A stretch of DNA of 64,000 nt from Paraburkholderia heleia NBRC 101817 (GCF_000739775.1 NZ_BBJH01000013.1:1-64000), one strand, 5' to 3'; shown: positions 38,446 through 50,035, numbered from the stretch's first letter. The notes: generated from the sequence alone by a model not told the origin. Translations and numbers: made by a program.

Positions 38446-39681
38446 ATGAGTGATTTTCATCAACGTCTTGCCGCACGCGCACTCGCGCTTCTGATGGCGG
38501 GCGGGCTGGTCGCCGGCTGCAGCGCGCCGACGCCAGGCAAGATTGATTACCGTAGTGACGCCAAGGCGAAGCAGTCGTCGCTCGCCGTGCCGCCGAACAT
38601 GCTCGACGAAGCGTCCGACCAGCGCTCGCTGGCGCCACAGGGCGGGGAGACCTCGTTGTCCTCGCTCAAACAGACCCAGGCCGCCGCGCCGCAGTCCGAC
38701 GAGACCCAGGTGGTTCCGCAGGTACCGGGCATGCATATCCAGCGTGACGGCACGGAAAGCTGGCTCGTCATCGACAGCCGCACGCCCGACCAGGTCTGGG
38801 CGCAAGTGCGCCGCTTCTGGCAGGAACAAGGCTTCCTGCTCGTGGTGGACCAGCGCGACAAGGGCGTGATGGAAACGGACTGGAACGAAACCCATCCGAA
38901 GATCAGCGACGGCCTCATCCGCAACACGCTCTCATGGGCCACGGGCAACTCGTACGTGACCGCCGAGCGCAACAAGTACCGCACGCGCCTCGAAACGTCG
39001 CCCAGCGGCGGCACCTATGTGTTCATCAGCCAGAAGGGTCTGAGCGAACAGCTCTCGGGCACCAACAACGACACCAGCAAGTGGGTGCCGAAGCCCAACG
39101 ATCCCGCGCTCGAAGCCGAGTACCTCAAGCGCCTCATGATGACGCTCGCGAACGCGAAGCCGGGCGTGCCCGACGCGCAGATCGCGGCCGAAGCCGACGC
39201 CAAGGCCAACAGCAAGGGCGACGCGAAGTCGAAGGGTCCGGACGCCGCTGCAGCCGCCATGGCCGCGCAGAATGTCGCGGCCGTGGGCCAGCAATCGGGC
39301 AGCGGCTCGTCGAACGCGCAGGGCACGTCGGGCCAGTACAGTTCGACGGAACTCACGCTCGGCGAGCCGTACGACCGCGCATGGGTGCGCGTGGGCATCG
39401 CGCTCGACCGCGCCAACTTCACGGTGGACGATCGCGACCGCACGAAGGGCATTTACTACGTGCGCTACGTCGATCCGAAGGACCACAGCTCGGACGAACA
39501 GGGCTTCTGGAACCAGATCTTCCACGGCCGCAAGGAAAAGACCGCGAAGCAGTACAAGCTGAACGTGCGCGCCGTGACCGACAACCAGACGCGCGTCGCG
39601 ATCGTGGACGACAGCGGCCAGATCGACGCGTCGCGCCCGGCACAGGAGATCATGAGCCTCGTGGTCGACGAACTGCACTAA
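38446..39681 (+). CDS. bamC: outer membrane protein assembly factor BamC
   Basis: 411 residues. Signal peptide with lipobox GLVAGC (Cys25). A disordered N-terminal stretch (binds BamD in E. coli) is followed by two helix-grip domains, about residues 95-195 (ESWLVIDSRTPDQVWAQVRRFWQEQGF, VMETDWNE) and 300-410 (LGEPYDRAWVRVGIALDRANFTVDDRDR, GIYYVRYVDP), joined by a Gln/Ala/Ser-rich linker. The NlpB/DapX family gene usually follows dapA; here the upstream neighbour is an unrelated lipoprotein. It belongs to the BAM complex that inserts beta-barrel proteins. Confidence 0.92.
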   Translation: MSDFHQRLAARALALLMAGGLVAGCSAPTPGKIDYRSDAKAKQSSLAVPPNMLDEASDQRSLAPQGGETSLSSLKQTQAAAPQSDETQVVPQVPGMHIQRDGTESWLVIDSRTPDQVWAQVRRFWQEQGFLLVVDQRDKGVMETDWNETHPKISDGLIRNTLSWATGNSYVTAERNKYRTRLETSPSGGTYVFISQKGLSEQLSGTNNDTSKWVPKPNDPALEAEYLKRLMMTLANAKPGVPDAQIAAEADAKANSKGDAKSKGPDAAAAAMAAQNVAAVGQQSGSGSSNAQGTSGQYSSTELTLGEPYDRAWVRVGIALDRANFTVDDRDRTKGIYYVRYVDPKDHSSDEQGFWNQIFHGRKEKTAKQYKLNVRAVTDNQTRVAIVDDSGQIDASRPAQEIMSLVVDELH

Positions 39682-39744
39682 GCATTGCGCCGCATTTTGC
39701 CTGAGCCGGCATCGGCCGGACTCGTTGGCGGAATGCCGTAAAAG

Positions 39745-39778
39745 AAAAACCCGCCTGCGTTTCGCAGGCGGGTTTTTT
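39745..39778. terminator. bidirectional terminator between bamC and lctP
   Basis: A-tract, then CCCGCCTGCG (39750-39759) paired with CGCAGGCGGG (39763-39772) across TTT, then six T. The A and T tracts on either side make it work for both converging genes. Confidence 0.9.
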
Positions 39779-39805
39779 CATGCACGCGCACGTCGTACGT
39801 CGTAC

Positions 39806-41404
39806 TCAGTGCGGAATCATCCAGGTGAGCACGTTCTGCTGCAGCCACACGAGGATGCCGAGCAGCACAGTCAACAGGATCGAGTGCTTGAACGTCTTCG
39901 CGAACACATGGCCTTCCTTGCCCTTGAGGTCCGTGGTCGCGACGCCCGTCGCGATGTTCTGCGGCGAGATCATCTTGCCCATCACGCCGCCCGACGAGTT
40001 GGTCGCCGCCATCAGGATGGGATTGAGGTTGAGCTGTTTCGCGGCCACCACCTGCAGGTTGCCGAACAGCGCATTGCCCGAGGTGTCGCTGCCCGAGAGG
40101 AACACGGCGACCCAGCCGAGGAAGGCCGAAACGAGCGGGAAGAACGCGCCGACCGAAGACACGCCAAGGCCCAGCGTATAGGTGAGCCCCGAGTAGTTCA
40201 TGAGGAACGCGAGCCCGACGATGGTCGCGACCGTGAGGATGGCGATGCGCGTCTGCACCCAGGTATCGACGATCGCGACGCCGAAATCGGCGGGCTTCAG
40301 GCGCACGACGAACGCGGTGATGATCGCCGCGACGAGAATCGCCGTGCCGGTGGCGAGCGGCTGGAAGTCCCAGATCGCGCCATAGGCCGTGTTGTAGAGC
40401 GTGATGTAGACGGCCTTGTCGAGGCCCGGCCACGGCACTTTCACCTCGCCGATCGTGAAGACCTTTGCGAGGGTCCAGATGATCACGACGGCCGCGACGA
40501 TGATCCACGGATACCAGCCCTGCGCGCCCGTCACGGCGCCGCGCGTTTCGTTTGCGCGATCGACCTTGATGGTGAAGCGCGGATCGGGTGCGGGCTTCCA
40601 CACGCGCAGGAACAGGATGGTGAGGATCAGCGAGACGAGCGACGAGAGCACGTCGGTGAGGCTGTAGTTGATGAAGTTGGCGGTGACGAACTGCGTGAGG
40701 GCGAAGCTGCCGCCCGAGACGAGCAGCACCGGCCAGATGCGCAGCATGCCGCCCACGCCCGCGTAGATCGCGATGACATAGAACGGCAGCAGCAACGCGA
40801 AGAACGGCAACTGGCGGCCGACCATCTGGCCGAGCAGATCGGAGGGCAGGTGCGTGACTGCGCCGAGCACGGTGATCGGCACGCCGAGCGCGCCGAAGGC
40901 CACGGGTGCCGTGTTGAAGATGAGCGTGAAGGTCAGGGCTTCGAGCGTCGGAAAGCCGAGCATGATGAGCAGCGAGCTCGTGATGGCGATAGGCGTGCCG
41001 AAACCGGAAATCCCTTCGAACAGCGCGCCGAACGAGAAGCCGACCACGACGAGCACGATGCGCCGGTCGTTGGGCAGATTGTCGAGCAGCCACATGCGAA
41101 ACGCCGCGAAACGGCCCGAGCGCAGCGCGATGTTGTAGAGCAGGATCGCCGTGACGACAATCCACATCACCGGCCAGAGTGCGAACACCACGCCCGCGAG
41201 CACCGAGCTGATCGCAAGATTGACCGGAAACTGCCAGCCGGCGATCGCGACGGCGAGGCCGACCACGAGCCCCGCGAGCGAGGCCTGCCATGCGGGCCGC
41301 CGTGCCCAGCCGAGGAGGGCGAGCACGGTGAGAATGGGCAGCACGGCGACCAGAAACGAAAACAGCAGCGAATTGCCAATGGGGGTCAACAGCTGGTGGA
41401 ACAT
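39806..41404 (-). CDS. lctP: L-lactate permease
   Basis: 532 residues from the ATG at 41404, which follows AAGGAGACGTG at good spacing. About twelve to fourteen hydrophobic segments; the LctP family segment FSFGALFEGISGFGTPIAITSSLL is near residue 120-145, and SGSDTSGNALFGNLQVVAAKQL and MAATNSSGGVMGKMISPQNIA are further hallmarks. It is an inner-membrane proton symporter for lactate and glycolate. No lactate dehydrogenase gene is adjacent in the window. Confidence 0.93.
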   Translation of the reverse strand: MFHQLLTPIGNSLLFSFLVAVLPILTVLALLGWARRPAWQASLAGLVVGLAVAIAGWQFPVNLAISSVLAGVVFALWPVMWIVVTAILLYNIALRSGRFAAFRMWLLDNLPNDRRIVLVVVGFSFGALFEGISGFGTPIAITSSLLIMLGFPTLEALTFTLIFNTAPVAFGALGVPITVLGAVTHLPSDLLGQMVGRQLPFFALLLPFYVIAIYAGVGGMLRIWPVLLVSGGSFALTQFVTANFINYSLTDVLSSLVSLILTILFLRVWKPAPDPRFTIKVDRANETRGAVTGAQGWYPWIIVAAVVIIWTLAKVFTIGEVKVPWPGLDKAVYITLYNTAYGAIWDFQPLATGTAILVAAIITAFVVRLKPADFGVAIVDTWVQTRIAILTVATIVGLAFLMNYSGLTYTLGLGVSSVGAFFPLVSAFLGWVAVFLSGSDTSGNALFGNLQVVAAKQLNLNPILMAATNSSGGVMGKMISPQNIATGVATTDLKGKEGHVFAKTFKHSILLTVLLGILVWLQQNVLTWMIPH

Positions 41405-41635
41405 CACGTCTCCTTTATGCTGGTTCGTTATTGGCGCGGCAGTGCGGCAGCGTGCGCCGGGGCGCGTCGTCGGCTGTGGAGTTCGGTGCGTGGCCAGGCG
41501 GCCGAGTTAAGGCGGTGCTTCAATCCCCGCTAGCCCACTTGGAGGATAGATAACGACACGGGAGCGTCAAGGAGGGAAAGTACGGTCCGGCACCGTTTTG
41601 TGGCGCATTTTGCGGTGCGGCTCCAGGCGCGAACG

Positions 41636-42016
41636 TCAGTGATGCCAGTGCCCTCCGCCGCCGCCCCAGTAGCCGAAGCCGAACGAGACGGCGGGCGCGC
41701 CCCAGCCCCAGCCGTACGCGGGGTAAGGGTAGTAAGCGGGGTAAGCCGCGGGATAAGCGGGATAGGCCGGCCACGCAGGAACGGCGATCGCAACGGGCGG
41801 CGAGGGATAGAGCGGTCCCGGATACTGCGCGTCGGGCACGGCGGCTGGAGCCGGGTTCGGCGCCGTTTGCGCGACGATGGTCTCATGCTGCGTGGCCGCG
41901 ACGGGCACGGTGCCGTAGTAGTAGGGCGGGTAGCCGTAGGGGGCGTAGTAATAGCAGCCGGAAAGCGCGGGCAGCGCGCTCGTGGCGGCGATCACAAGCA
42001 CAGACGGACGTTTCAT
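41636..42016 (-). CDS. Tyr/Pro-rich lipoprotein of unknown function
   Basis: 126 residues from the ATG at 42016. A short signal peptide ends in the lipobox ALSGC (Cys21). The mature part is low complexity: YYYAPYGYPPYYYG, later repeats of PAYPAYP-type units and a Gly/His-rich end (GGGGGHWHH). Proteins of this kind are common in Burkholderia, but no function is known to me. The His-rich tail could bind metal, which is only a guess. Confidence 0.7.
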   Translation of the reverse strand: MKRPSVLVIAATSALPALSGCYYYAPYGYPPYYYGTVPVAATQHETIVAQTAPNPAPAAVPDAQYPGPLYPSPPVAIAVPAWPAYPAYPAAYPAYYPYPAYGWGWGAPAVSFGFGYWGGGGGHWHH

Positions 42017-42179
42017 GGCGGGCTCCGCGAGTGGCGAACGGCCGCGCAGGATCTTCGCCTTCAGGCCCGGGCCGTCTGATCGTGTGAGCTTACGCCGTAC
42101 GAACACGCTTTGCGTTGCGCATCGCTTACCGAATATTTCGCCTGGCAGCGCGGCCGCGTCGGTGTCGACCCCAAGCAAA

Positions 42180-42210
42180 CGCGGCGCAGCCCGTGAGGGT
42201 CTGCGCCGCG
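42180..42210 (-). terminator. possible terminator of the glycine-zipper lipoprotein gene
   Basis: CGCGGCGCAG (42180-42189) pairs perfectly with CTGCGCCGCG (42201-42210); on the minus strand it is followed by TTTGCTT. The 329-base gap 42017-42345 holds nothing else that I can identify. Confidence 0.5.
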
Positions 42211-42345
42211 CATCCTTCCCTGATGCACGCCTTGAATGGCGTGTTGCCTGTCGTGTCGTTTCTGTTCTGTGCCGTCGCCTCGATCGTGCCGCCCGTCGTG
42301 CAGCCGCATCGTCGATTCGTCCTGGCGCTAACGCCTGTTTGCTAC

Positions 42346-42567
42346 TTACTTGCCAACCTGATTGCCGATCACGCCACCCACCGCCGCGCCGCCCACGGTG
42401 GAAAGCGCATTGCCGCCGATCGCCGCGCCGGCCACGCCGCCCACGCCCGCGCCAATCACCGTATCGCGGTCGCGTCTCGACATGTTGTCGCAAGCGCCAA
42501 GACTGCCCAGCACGGCGACGAGTGTCGTCACCGTGAGCAACGTGCGTGCACGTTTGAGCGTATTCAT
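42346..42567 (-). CDS. glycine-zipper lipoprotein (OsmB-like)
   Basis: 73 residues from the ATG at 42567. A signal peptide ends near SLGAC (lipobox-like, Cys26). The rest is a glycine-zipper 2TM segment: VIGAGVGGVAGAAIGG and VGGAAVGGVIGNQVGK. Such small lipoproteins sit in the outer membrane and are often induced by osmotic or envelope stress. No direct evidence of regulation is visible. Confidence 0.82.
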   Translation of the reverse strand: MNTLKRARTLLTVTTLVAVLGSLGACDNMSRRDRDTVIGAGVGGVAGAAIGGNALSTVGGAAVGGVIGNQVGK

Positions 42568-42779
42568 TTTTCGACTCCCCACGCATGATGCGTTCGAGTG
42601 AGCGGTGCGGCGCGCGCTGGCACGCACGCTGCGCCTTCGATACCCTCATCCTAGCCACGCCACCCGTATCCGGGTGTGTGCGCTTGTCAGAGAGTTGTGG
42701 GAGTCGTTAGTAAATGTTTCGGCGGACGGCGAGCGCCCGCCGGGGCGTGGTCAGCCCTGGGTCAACCCGAAGTCGGCGC

Positions 42780-44940
<2,161 letters not shown>

Positions 44941-45031
44941 GCAAGGCCAAACGATACACCGCGCTGCGACGATCTGGCAAGTGCCATCTCGCGTGCAATG
45001 TGCCAGGCGCGGCATGTTGGGTATGCGGAAC

Positions 45032-45439
45032 TTACAGCGTGAAATCCTTCGAGGCTTCCGGCTGAAACAGGATGCGTTCGATCTTCAGGGTCTCGACCGC
45101 GCCGCCCGGCGTCGTGAAGCGCACGGCGTTGCCGCGCTTCGCGCCGAGGAGCGCGAGACCCGCGGGCGAGAATACGTTCAGGCGCCCGGCGTCGACGTTC
45201 GCCTCGTGCGGATAGACGACGGTGTACGTGAGGGCTTCGCCATTGCGCTGGTCCACGAGTGTGACCTGCGAGTTCATCGTCACGACGTTGGCGGCCATGT
45301 CGCGCGGCTCCACGATCACGGCGTGGTCGAGCAGTTCATCGAGCATGGCCTGGCGTTCGGGCGCCGCGCCGGGTTCCGCGGCGCATTTTTCGAGACGGGC
45401 AACGTCGAGTTCGGTGAAGTAGCGGATTTTCTTCGACAT
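45032..45439 (-). CDS. rnk: regulator of nucleoside diphosphate kinase Rnk (GreA/GreB family)
   Basis: 135 residues. A short N-terminal coiled-coil (RYFTELDVARLEKCAAE...) replaces the long finger of GreA/B, and the C-terminal FKBP-like domain has NSQVTLVDQRNGEALTYTVVYPHEANVDAGRLNVFSPAGLALLG. Rnk binds RNA polymerase but lacks the acidic tip residues needed for transcript cleavage. A perfect 14-bp palindrome lies upstream at 45494. Confidence 0.88.
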   Translation of the reverse strand: MSKKIRYFTELDVARLEKCAAEPGAAPERQAMLDELLDHAVIVEPRDMAANVVTMNSQVTLVDQRNGEALTYTVVYPHEANVDAGRLNVFSPAGLALLGAKRGNAVRFTTPGGAVETLKIERILFQPEASKDFTL

Positions 45440-45493
45440 GGCGGGAGCGGCGAGTATGAAATCCAGTTGATGAAAGTAAAACGAAAGGTTATG

Positions 45494-45507
45494 TCATGCT
45501 AGCATGA
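45494..45507. promoter_or_regulatory. perfect palindrome upstream of rnk
   Basis: TCATGCTAGCATGA is self-complementary over 14 bases and lies 55 bases before the rnk ATG, overlapping the region where its promoter is expected. A possible operator. The rest of the 365-base stretch 45440-45804 contains no gene that I can support. Confidence 0.4.
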
Positions 45508-45804
45508 ACTCGCCAGCGCCACGCGACGCGGCCACTGCCCGTCGCCAGGGTGCGCGACCGGCCGTGCTGGCTGGCGTCGCCCGCGCTGTGACGCGCACGC
45601 AACGAATCGCTGCGCATAAAGCATCCTGAAAGCATCCGCAACGGTCGGCGTTGTTGCATAATGCGGTTCGCCCGTCCCGGGTGTCCTTCGTACTCCGTCT
45701 TTTTTCGCGTTCTTGCGCATCTGCACCATGCCGTCGAGCTTCACCCGTCCCGCCGTCTTGCCGCCGGGGCGCCCGCGGTCCTGCCTTTCATACGCCGCGG
45801 TGAA

Positions 45805-46788
45805 ATGACGATGCCGCCTCGTTTGCCTTCCCGCGTGAGCACGCAATCTTTTCTCACTGGCGCCCGGCAGGCCGCAGCCGCGCTTTGGCGTGTCGCGCGC
45901 GCCGTGCGACTGCCGCAATCGCGCACCGGGCGCGTCGCGCTTTCACTCGCCGTCGTCTACTTCGTCTGGGGCTCGACGTATCTCGGCGTGAAGGTCGCGC
46001 TCGATTCGTTCCCGCCGCTGCTGCTTTCCGGCTTGCGCAATCTGCTCGCCGGGATTGGCCTGTTCGTCTTCGCCATGCGCCGGCGGCCCGCCATGCCTAC
46101 GCTCCTCCAGGTGCGCAATGCGGGCGTGGTGGGCACGCTGCTCGTGGGCCTGTCGAGCGGCATGCTCGCCTACGGCATGCGTACCGTGGGCACCGGCAAG
46201 GCGGCCGTGATGGTCGCCACCGTGCCGCTGTTCGCGACCGTGATCTCGGCGGTCAGCGGGCGGCGCGTGGCGCGGGCCGAATGGGCCGCAGTCGCGCTCG
46301 GCCTCGTTGGCATCGCCATCCTGAGCCATGGCGGGGCCGCGTCCGGCTCGGCGGGCGGCAGCCTCGCGATTCTGTGCGGCGCGTTCTTCTGGGCAATCGG
46401 CGCGCATCTGGCGGGCAAGCTCGCGTTGCCGACCGATCTCTTCATCGCGACGGCGCTGCAGATCGGCCTCGGCGGCGCCATCTCGACCGCGCTCGCGTGG
46501 ATCAGCGGAGAACGCATGGGCGAGCTGCATTTCCTGCCGCTGCTGGCGTTTGTCTACCTGCTTTTCATCGGCACGATGGCGGCCTATGTCGCCTACGGCT
46601 ACCTGATCCGCCATACCAGCCCGCTCCTTGCGAGCAGCTGCATGTATGTGAATCCCGTTGTTGCCGTCGCGCTCGGCGCGCTGCTGCTCGGCGAGCCGGT
46701 TACGAGCGCGACCGTTGTCGCGACCGTGCTGATTCTCGGCAGCGTGGGTTTGTCGTTCCTGTTCGACGACCGACGCCGCACTTCCTGA
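45805..46788 (+). CDS. EamA/DMT family transporter
   Basis: 327 residues from the ATG at 45805; a longer frame to 45661 adds a non-conserved N-terminus. After a basic leader of about 45 residues come ten hydrophobic helices in two EamA repeats, starting with SLAVVYFVWGSTYLGVKVALDSFPPLLLSGLRN, a YedA-like sequence. The second repeat ends SSCMYVNPVVAVALGALLLGEPVTSATVVATVLIL. Inner-membrane exporter of unknown substrate. The exact start among several Met codons is uncertain. Confidence 0.85.
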   Translation: MTMPPRLPSRVSTQSFLTGARQAAAALWRVARAVRLPQSRTGRVALSLAVVYFVWGSTYLGVKVALDSFPPLLLSGLRNLLAGIGLFVFAMRRRPAMPTLLQVRNAGVVGTLLVGLSSGMLAYGMRTVGTGKAAVMVATVPLFATVISAVSGRRVARAEWAAVALGLVGIAILSHGGAASGSAGGSLAILCGAFFWAIGAHLAGKLALPTDLFIATALQIGLGGAISTALAWISGERMGELHFLPLLAFVYLLFIGTMAAYVAYGYLIRHTSPLLASSCMYVNPVVAVALGALLLGEPVTSATVVATVLILGSVGLSFLFDDRRRTS

Positions 46789-46970
46789 GCTCGTCCCGAC
46801 TTCGCGAAGCACCTCGCATCGTCGCGCCGCGTGGCGCGCGCGGCCGCTGCGCATGTGACGTGCGCAACGGCCGCGTCTTCATCGTTTACCGGTGATCGAT
46901 GCGGGCAGCCACTTGCGGGCTACCCGCACGCGTTAGCCCGCATTCCGGTGCCTTTACCGTCTGCCAGACA

Positions 46971-47108
46971 CTATTTCGCCTTTTCCGCTGAGTTCGTGAG
47001 GGCGTGGCCGCCTGCGGAAACGTCCTCGCCGGCACCCGCCATCGTATTGCACGCCGAGAGCGCTGCCAGCGAAGCGGTAACGAGAAAGAGGGCAATCAGG
47101 CGTTTCAT
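46971..47108 (-). CDS. entericidin A/B family lipoprotein
   Basis: 45 residues from the ATG at 47108. The signal peptide MKRLIALFLVTASLAALSAC ends in the lipobox at Cys20, followed by NTMAGAGEDVSAGGHALTNSAEKAK, the entericidin signature. EcnA/EcnB act as an antidote/toxin lipoprotein pair in enterobacteria; in Burkholderia a single gene is usual and its role is unclear. It follows AGGAAGTCCTCC-type sequence on the minus strand... a ribosome site (GAGGACTTCCTC) lies just before the start. Confidence 0.88.
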   Translation of the reverse strand: MKRLIALFLVTASLAALSACNTMAGAGEDVSAGGHALTNSAEKAK

Positions 47109-47287
47109 GAGGAAGTCCTCCACGGTGACAGGGAGACGACTCATCAGCATGTTGCGTGCCCGGTCGTTTGTGCCGCCAGGTGCCGGCGTGGGCGCGGGCG
47201 CCGGGTCCACTGCTTGCGCCAGTGCCGATGCAGCGCGACATGGCGCAGCACTTCCGCCCTAAAAAAGCATGTTCGAAGGAGAGTCAG

Positions 47288-47830
47288 ATGTCGAAGACAC
47301 ACGCTTCGTTTGAGTTCGATCTCAAGCGCGTGCGCGATGAGGCGCGCCGCAATCTCGACCACGGGCCGGTCACGCCGGACTACCCCGCGAATCGCCAGAC
47401 CGTGCTCAAGCTGCTCAACGATTCGCTCGCCACGGAACTCGTGTGCGTGCTGCGCTACAAGCGGCACCATTACATGGCGAAGGGCATCGAGTCCGAGTCG
47501 GTGGCGGCCGAGTTTCTCCAGCACGCGGCCGAGGAACAGCAGCACGCCGACATGCTGGCGGCCCGCATCGTGCAGCTGGGCGGCGAGCCCGACTTCTCGC
47601 CGGCGACGCTGTTAGAGCGCTCGCACTCGGAATACAAGGAGGGGGCGGACCTGAAGGACATGATCCGCGAGAATCTGATCGCGGAGCGCATCGCGATCGA
47701 AAGCTATCGCGCGATCATCAATTATCTCGGCCACGACGACACCACTACCCGACGCATCTTCGAGCAGATCCTCGCGACGGAGGAGGAGCATGCCGACGAT
47801 ATGACGGACTTGCTCTATACGCGCAAGTAG
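47288..47830 (+). CDS. ferritin-like domain protein (bacterioferritin-like)
   Basis: 180 residues from the ATG at 47288 behind AAGGAGAGTCAG. Four-helix di-iron fold: helix A LLNDSLATELVCVLRYKRHHYMAKG (Glu ligand), helix B AAEFLQHAAEEQQHADMLAARIVQLGG (ExxH), helix C IRENLIAERIAIESYRAIINYLG (Glu) and helix D FEQILATEEEHADDMTDLL (ExxH). Iron storage, or protection against iron and peroxide like Dps/Bfr, is probable. The haem-binding Met of true bacterioferritin is not evident. Entericidin is divergent upstream. Confidence 0.87.
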   Translation: MSKTHASFEFDLKRVRDEARRNLDHGPVTPDYPANRQTVLKLLNDSLATELVCVLRYKRHHYMAKGIESESVAAEFLQHAAEEQQHADMLAARIVQLGGEPDFSPATLLERSHSEYKEGADLKDMIRENLIAERIAIESYRAIINYLGHDDTTTRRIFEQILATEEEHADDMTDLLYTRK

Positions 47831-47846
47831 CGCCTGCCGCCAGCGC

Positions 47847-49061
47847 TCAGGAAGAAGTCTGCGCGCCCGTGCCCATGCGCGGGCGCGTTGCATGGTGAAT
47901 CCAGCCGGCGAGCGCCGTGAACGCGATGCCCGCCGCGCACACGCCGATCCAGCCGAATGCGTGCCAGGCGGTCGCGCCCACGGCAGAACCGGTTGCGCCG
48001 CCAATGAAGTAGCAGACCATGTACACCGTATTCACGCGGCTGCGCGCCTCGGGGCGCAGCGCGTAGATACGCGACTGATTCGAGATCTGCGCGGCCTGCA
48101 CGCCCACGTCGAGCACGATCACGCCGATCACGAGGCCGATCAGGCTCTTGCCCGATAACGCGAAGATGACGAACGCGAGCGCCATCAGCACGATCGACAT
48201 CGTGATGACCGCGCGCGGCCCGCGCTTGTCGGCGGAGCGCCCCGCCATCGGCGCGGCCAGCGCGCCCGCCGCGCCGACGATGCCGAACAGGCCCGCCGCC
48301 TGCGGCCCGAGATGGAACGGCTCGCCCGCGAGCAGCAGCGTGAGCACCGGCCAGAAAAGGCTGAACGCGGCGAAGAGGCAAGCGCCCGTCGCCGACGCTT
48401 CCCGCAGTCCGGGCAGTTCCACCACGAGATGCCACATCGAGGCGAGCAGCTTGCCGTAGCCGAGCTCCGAGGTCGGCTGGCTCTTCGGCAGCTTCTTTAT
48501 GATGACGAGCGCGAGCACGAGCAGCGCGACGATCGACGCCCCGAATACGGCGCGCCAGCCGAAGTACTGGCCGACGAATCCGGCTGCCGTGCGCGCGAGC
48601 AGGATGCCGAGCAAGAGGCCGCTCATGACCGTGCCCACAGCGTGGCCGCGTGCCTCGGGCGGCGCGAGTTCCGCGGAAAACGGCACGGCCTGCTGCGCGA
48701 TGGTGGCGAGGATGCCGATCGCGAGGCTCGCGCCGACCAGCACGGCAAGCGATGGCGCGGTGGCCGCGACGAGCAGCGCGACGCACAGGCCGGCGGTTTG
48801 CAGCAGGATGATGCGGCGGCGGTCGTAGCGGTCGCCGAGCGGCGCGAGCAGCAGCATGCCGGCTGCGTAGCCGAGCTGGGTGCCGGCCGGCACGGCGCCG
48901 ATCCACGCGGCGCCCGCCGGGAAACTCTGGCGGAAATCGTCGAGCAGCGGCTGGTTGAAATAGATATTCGCGACCGTGATGCCCGCGATAGTCGCGAGCA
49001 GGAGCAACAGGCCGCGCAGCGACTGGCTTGCGCCAGCGGTTGCGGAATCAGGTGTGGACAT
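47847..49061 (-). CDS. MFS transporter
   Basis: 404 residues with twelve predicted membrane helices. Motif A appears as GDRYDRRRIILLQT after helix 2. N-terminal start TPDSATAGASQSLRGLLLLLATIAGITVANIYFNQPLLDDF resembles the DHA1-like exporter group that has NIYYNQP. Inner-membrane proton antiporter for a drug or metabolite, substrate unknown. No regulator is adjacent. It converges with the ferritin-like gene, 16 bases apart. Confidence 0.88.
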   Translation of the reverse strand: MSTPDSATAGASQSLRGLLLLLATIAGITVANIYFNQPLLDDFRQSFPAGAAWIGAVPAGTQLGYAAGMLLLAPLGDRYDRRRIILLQTAGLCVALLVAATAPSLAVLVGASLAIGILATIAQQAVPFSAELAPPEARGHAVGTVMSGLLLGILLARTAAGFVGQYFGWRAVFGASIVALLVLALVIIKKLPKSQPTSELGYGKLLASMWHLVVELPGLREASATGACLFAAFSLFWPVLTLLLAGEPFHLGPQAAGLFGIVGAAGALAAPMAGRSADKRGPRAVITMSIVLMALAFVIFALSGKSLIGLVIGVIVLDVGVQAAQISNQSRIYALRPEARSRVNTVYMVCYFIGGATGSAVGATAWHAFGWIGVCAAGIAFTALAGWIHHATRPRMGTGAQTSS

Positions 49062-49186
49062 GTGCGGATGCGGGCGGCGCCCGGCGATACGGAAGGCAGG
49101 CTTCGAGCGTGCCGATCATACCGGAGCGCGCGCAATCGCGCTGGCGGCGCTCAAGCGCGCCGCCAGTTGCGCACTCAGGCGCGCAC

Positions 49187-50014
49187 TCAGGCGATCAGCT
49201 CGCCCGAGGGCTCGTGGAACGGATACGGGCCGTCGAATGTGTCCACGTAGCCGTGATGCGTGACGATCCCGCCCTGCGCATCGTAGCGATGCAGGGCGAA
49301 GGCGGGCGGCTCGAGCGTGAAGGTGGAGGGCGCATCGGGCGCGAGGTCGAGCGTGACCTGGTGGGCCGGTGCGGGCACGGCCGCAGCGATCGTGCCGCCG
49401 AAGCGCACAAACATGGGCCGGTGCACGTGGCCGCACAGCACGCGCTCGACGTTGGGATGCCGCGCCACGAGCGTTTCGAACGCCTGCGCGGCGCTGTCGT
49501 CGAGCCGGATCGCATCCATATGGCCGATCCCGCAGTCGAATGGCGGATGATGGAGTGCGACAATCGCGGGCTTGCCGCGCGCCGCGTCGAGCTGCTGCGC
49601 GAGCCACGCGAGGCGCTCGGCGCAGAGTGTGCCCGCGCTTTGCCCCGGCTGCATGGAGTCGAGCGCGATCACGCGCAGCGGCCCGAGGTCCACCGCGTAC
49701 TGGATGAACGCGCCGCCTTCGCGCAGTTCGGGCCGATCGGCGAACACTTCGCGCAGCGGCTCGCGCGCGTCGTGGTTGCCGATCAGGAGCCAGTACGGAA
49801 TCTCGAGCGTGTCGAGCAGCGTCTTCAGGTGCCGGTATTCCTCGACCGAGCCCTGGTCGACGAGATCGCCGGTCATGAGGACAGCGTCGGGGCGCGGCGT
49901 GAGCGCGTTCAGGCGCGCGATGGTGCGTGCGAGGCTCGCGGCCGTGTCGACGCGGCGATAGGCGAGCGCGCCCGGTGGCTTGATGTGCAGGTCGCTGATC
50001 TGTGCGAGCAGCAT
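49187..50014 (-). CDS. GpdQ-like metallophosphodiesterase
   Basis: 275 residues from the ATG at 50014, which has GAGGAC five bases before it (an upstream ATG at 50026 overlaps that site). All dinuclear-metal motifs of the class III phosphodiesterases are present: DLH (Asp8, His10), GDLVDQG, GNHDARE, HHPPFDCG and CGHVHRP. The start MLLAQISDLH and the MDAIRLDD region match GpdQ glycerophosphodiesterase and CpdA-type enzymes. It is the last gene of an ABC importer operon, 21 bases after the ATPase, so it probably hydrolyses the imported compound or a product of it. Confidence 0.88.
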   Translation of the reverse strand: MLLAQISDLHIKPPGALAYRRVDTAASLARTIARLNALTPRPDAVLMTGDLVDQGSVEEYRHLKTLLDTLEIPYWLLIGNHDAREPLREVFADRPELREGGAFIQYAVDLGPLRVIALDSMQPGQSAGTLCAERLAWLAQQLDAARGKPAIVALHHPPFDCGIGHMDAIRLDDSAAQAFETLVARHPNVERVLCGHVHRPMFVRFGGTIAAAVPAPAHQVTLDLAPDAPSTFTLEPPAFALHRYDAQGGIVTHHGYVDTFDGPYPFHEPSGELIA

Positions 50015-50035
50015 GGTCGTCCTCATTTGTCAGAA

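Noticed and set aside
39725..41533. 602-codon plus-strand frame opposite lctP
   Set aside because: Highly charged shadow of the lactate permease gene with no family features.
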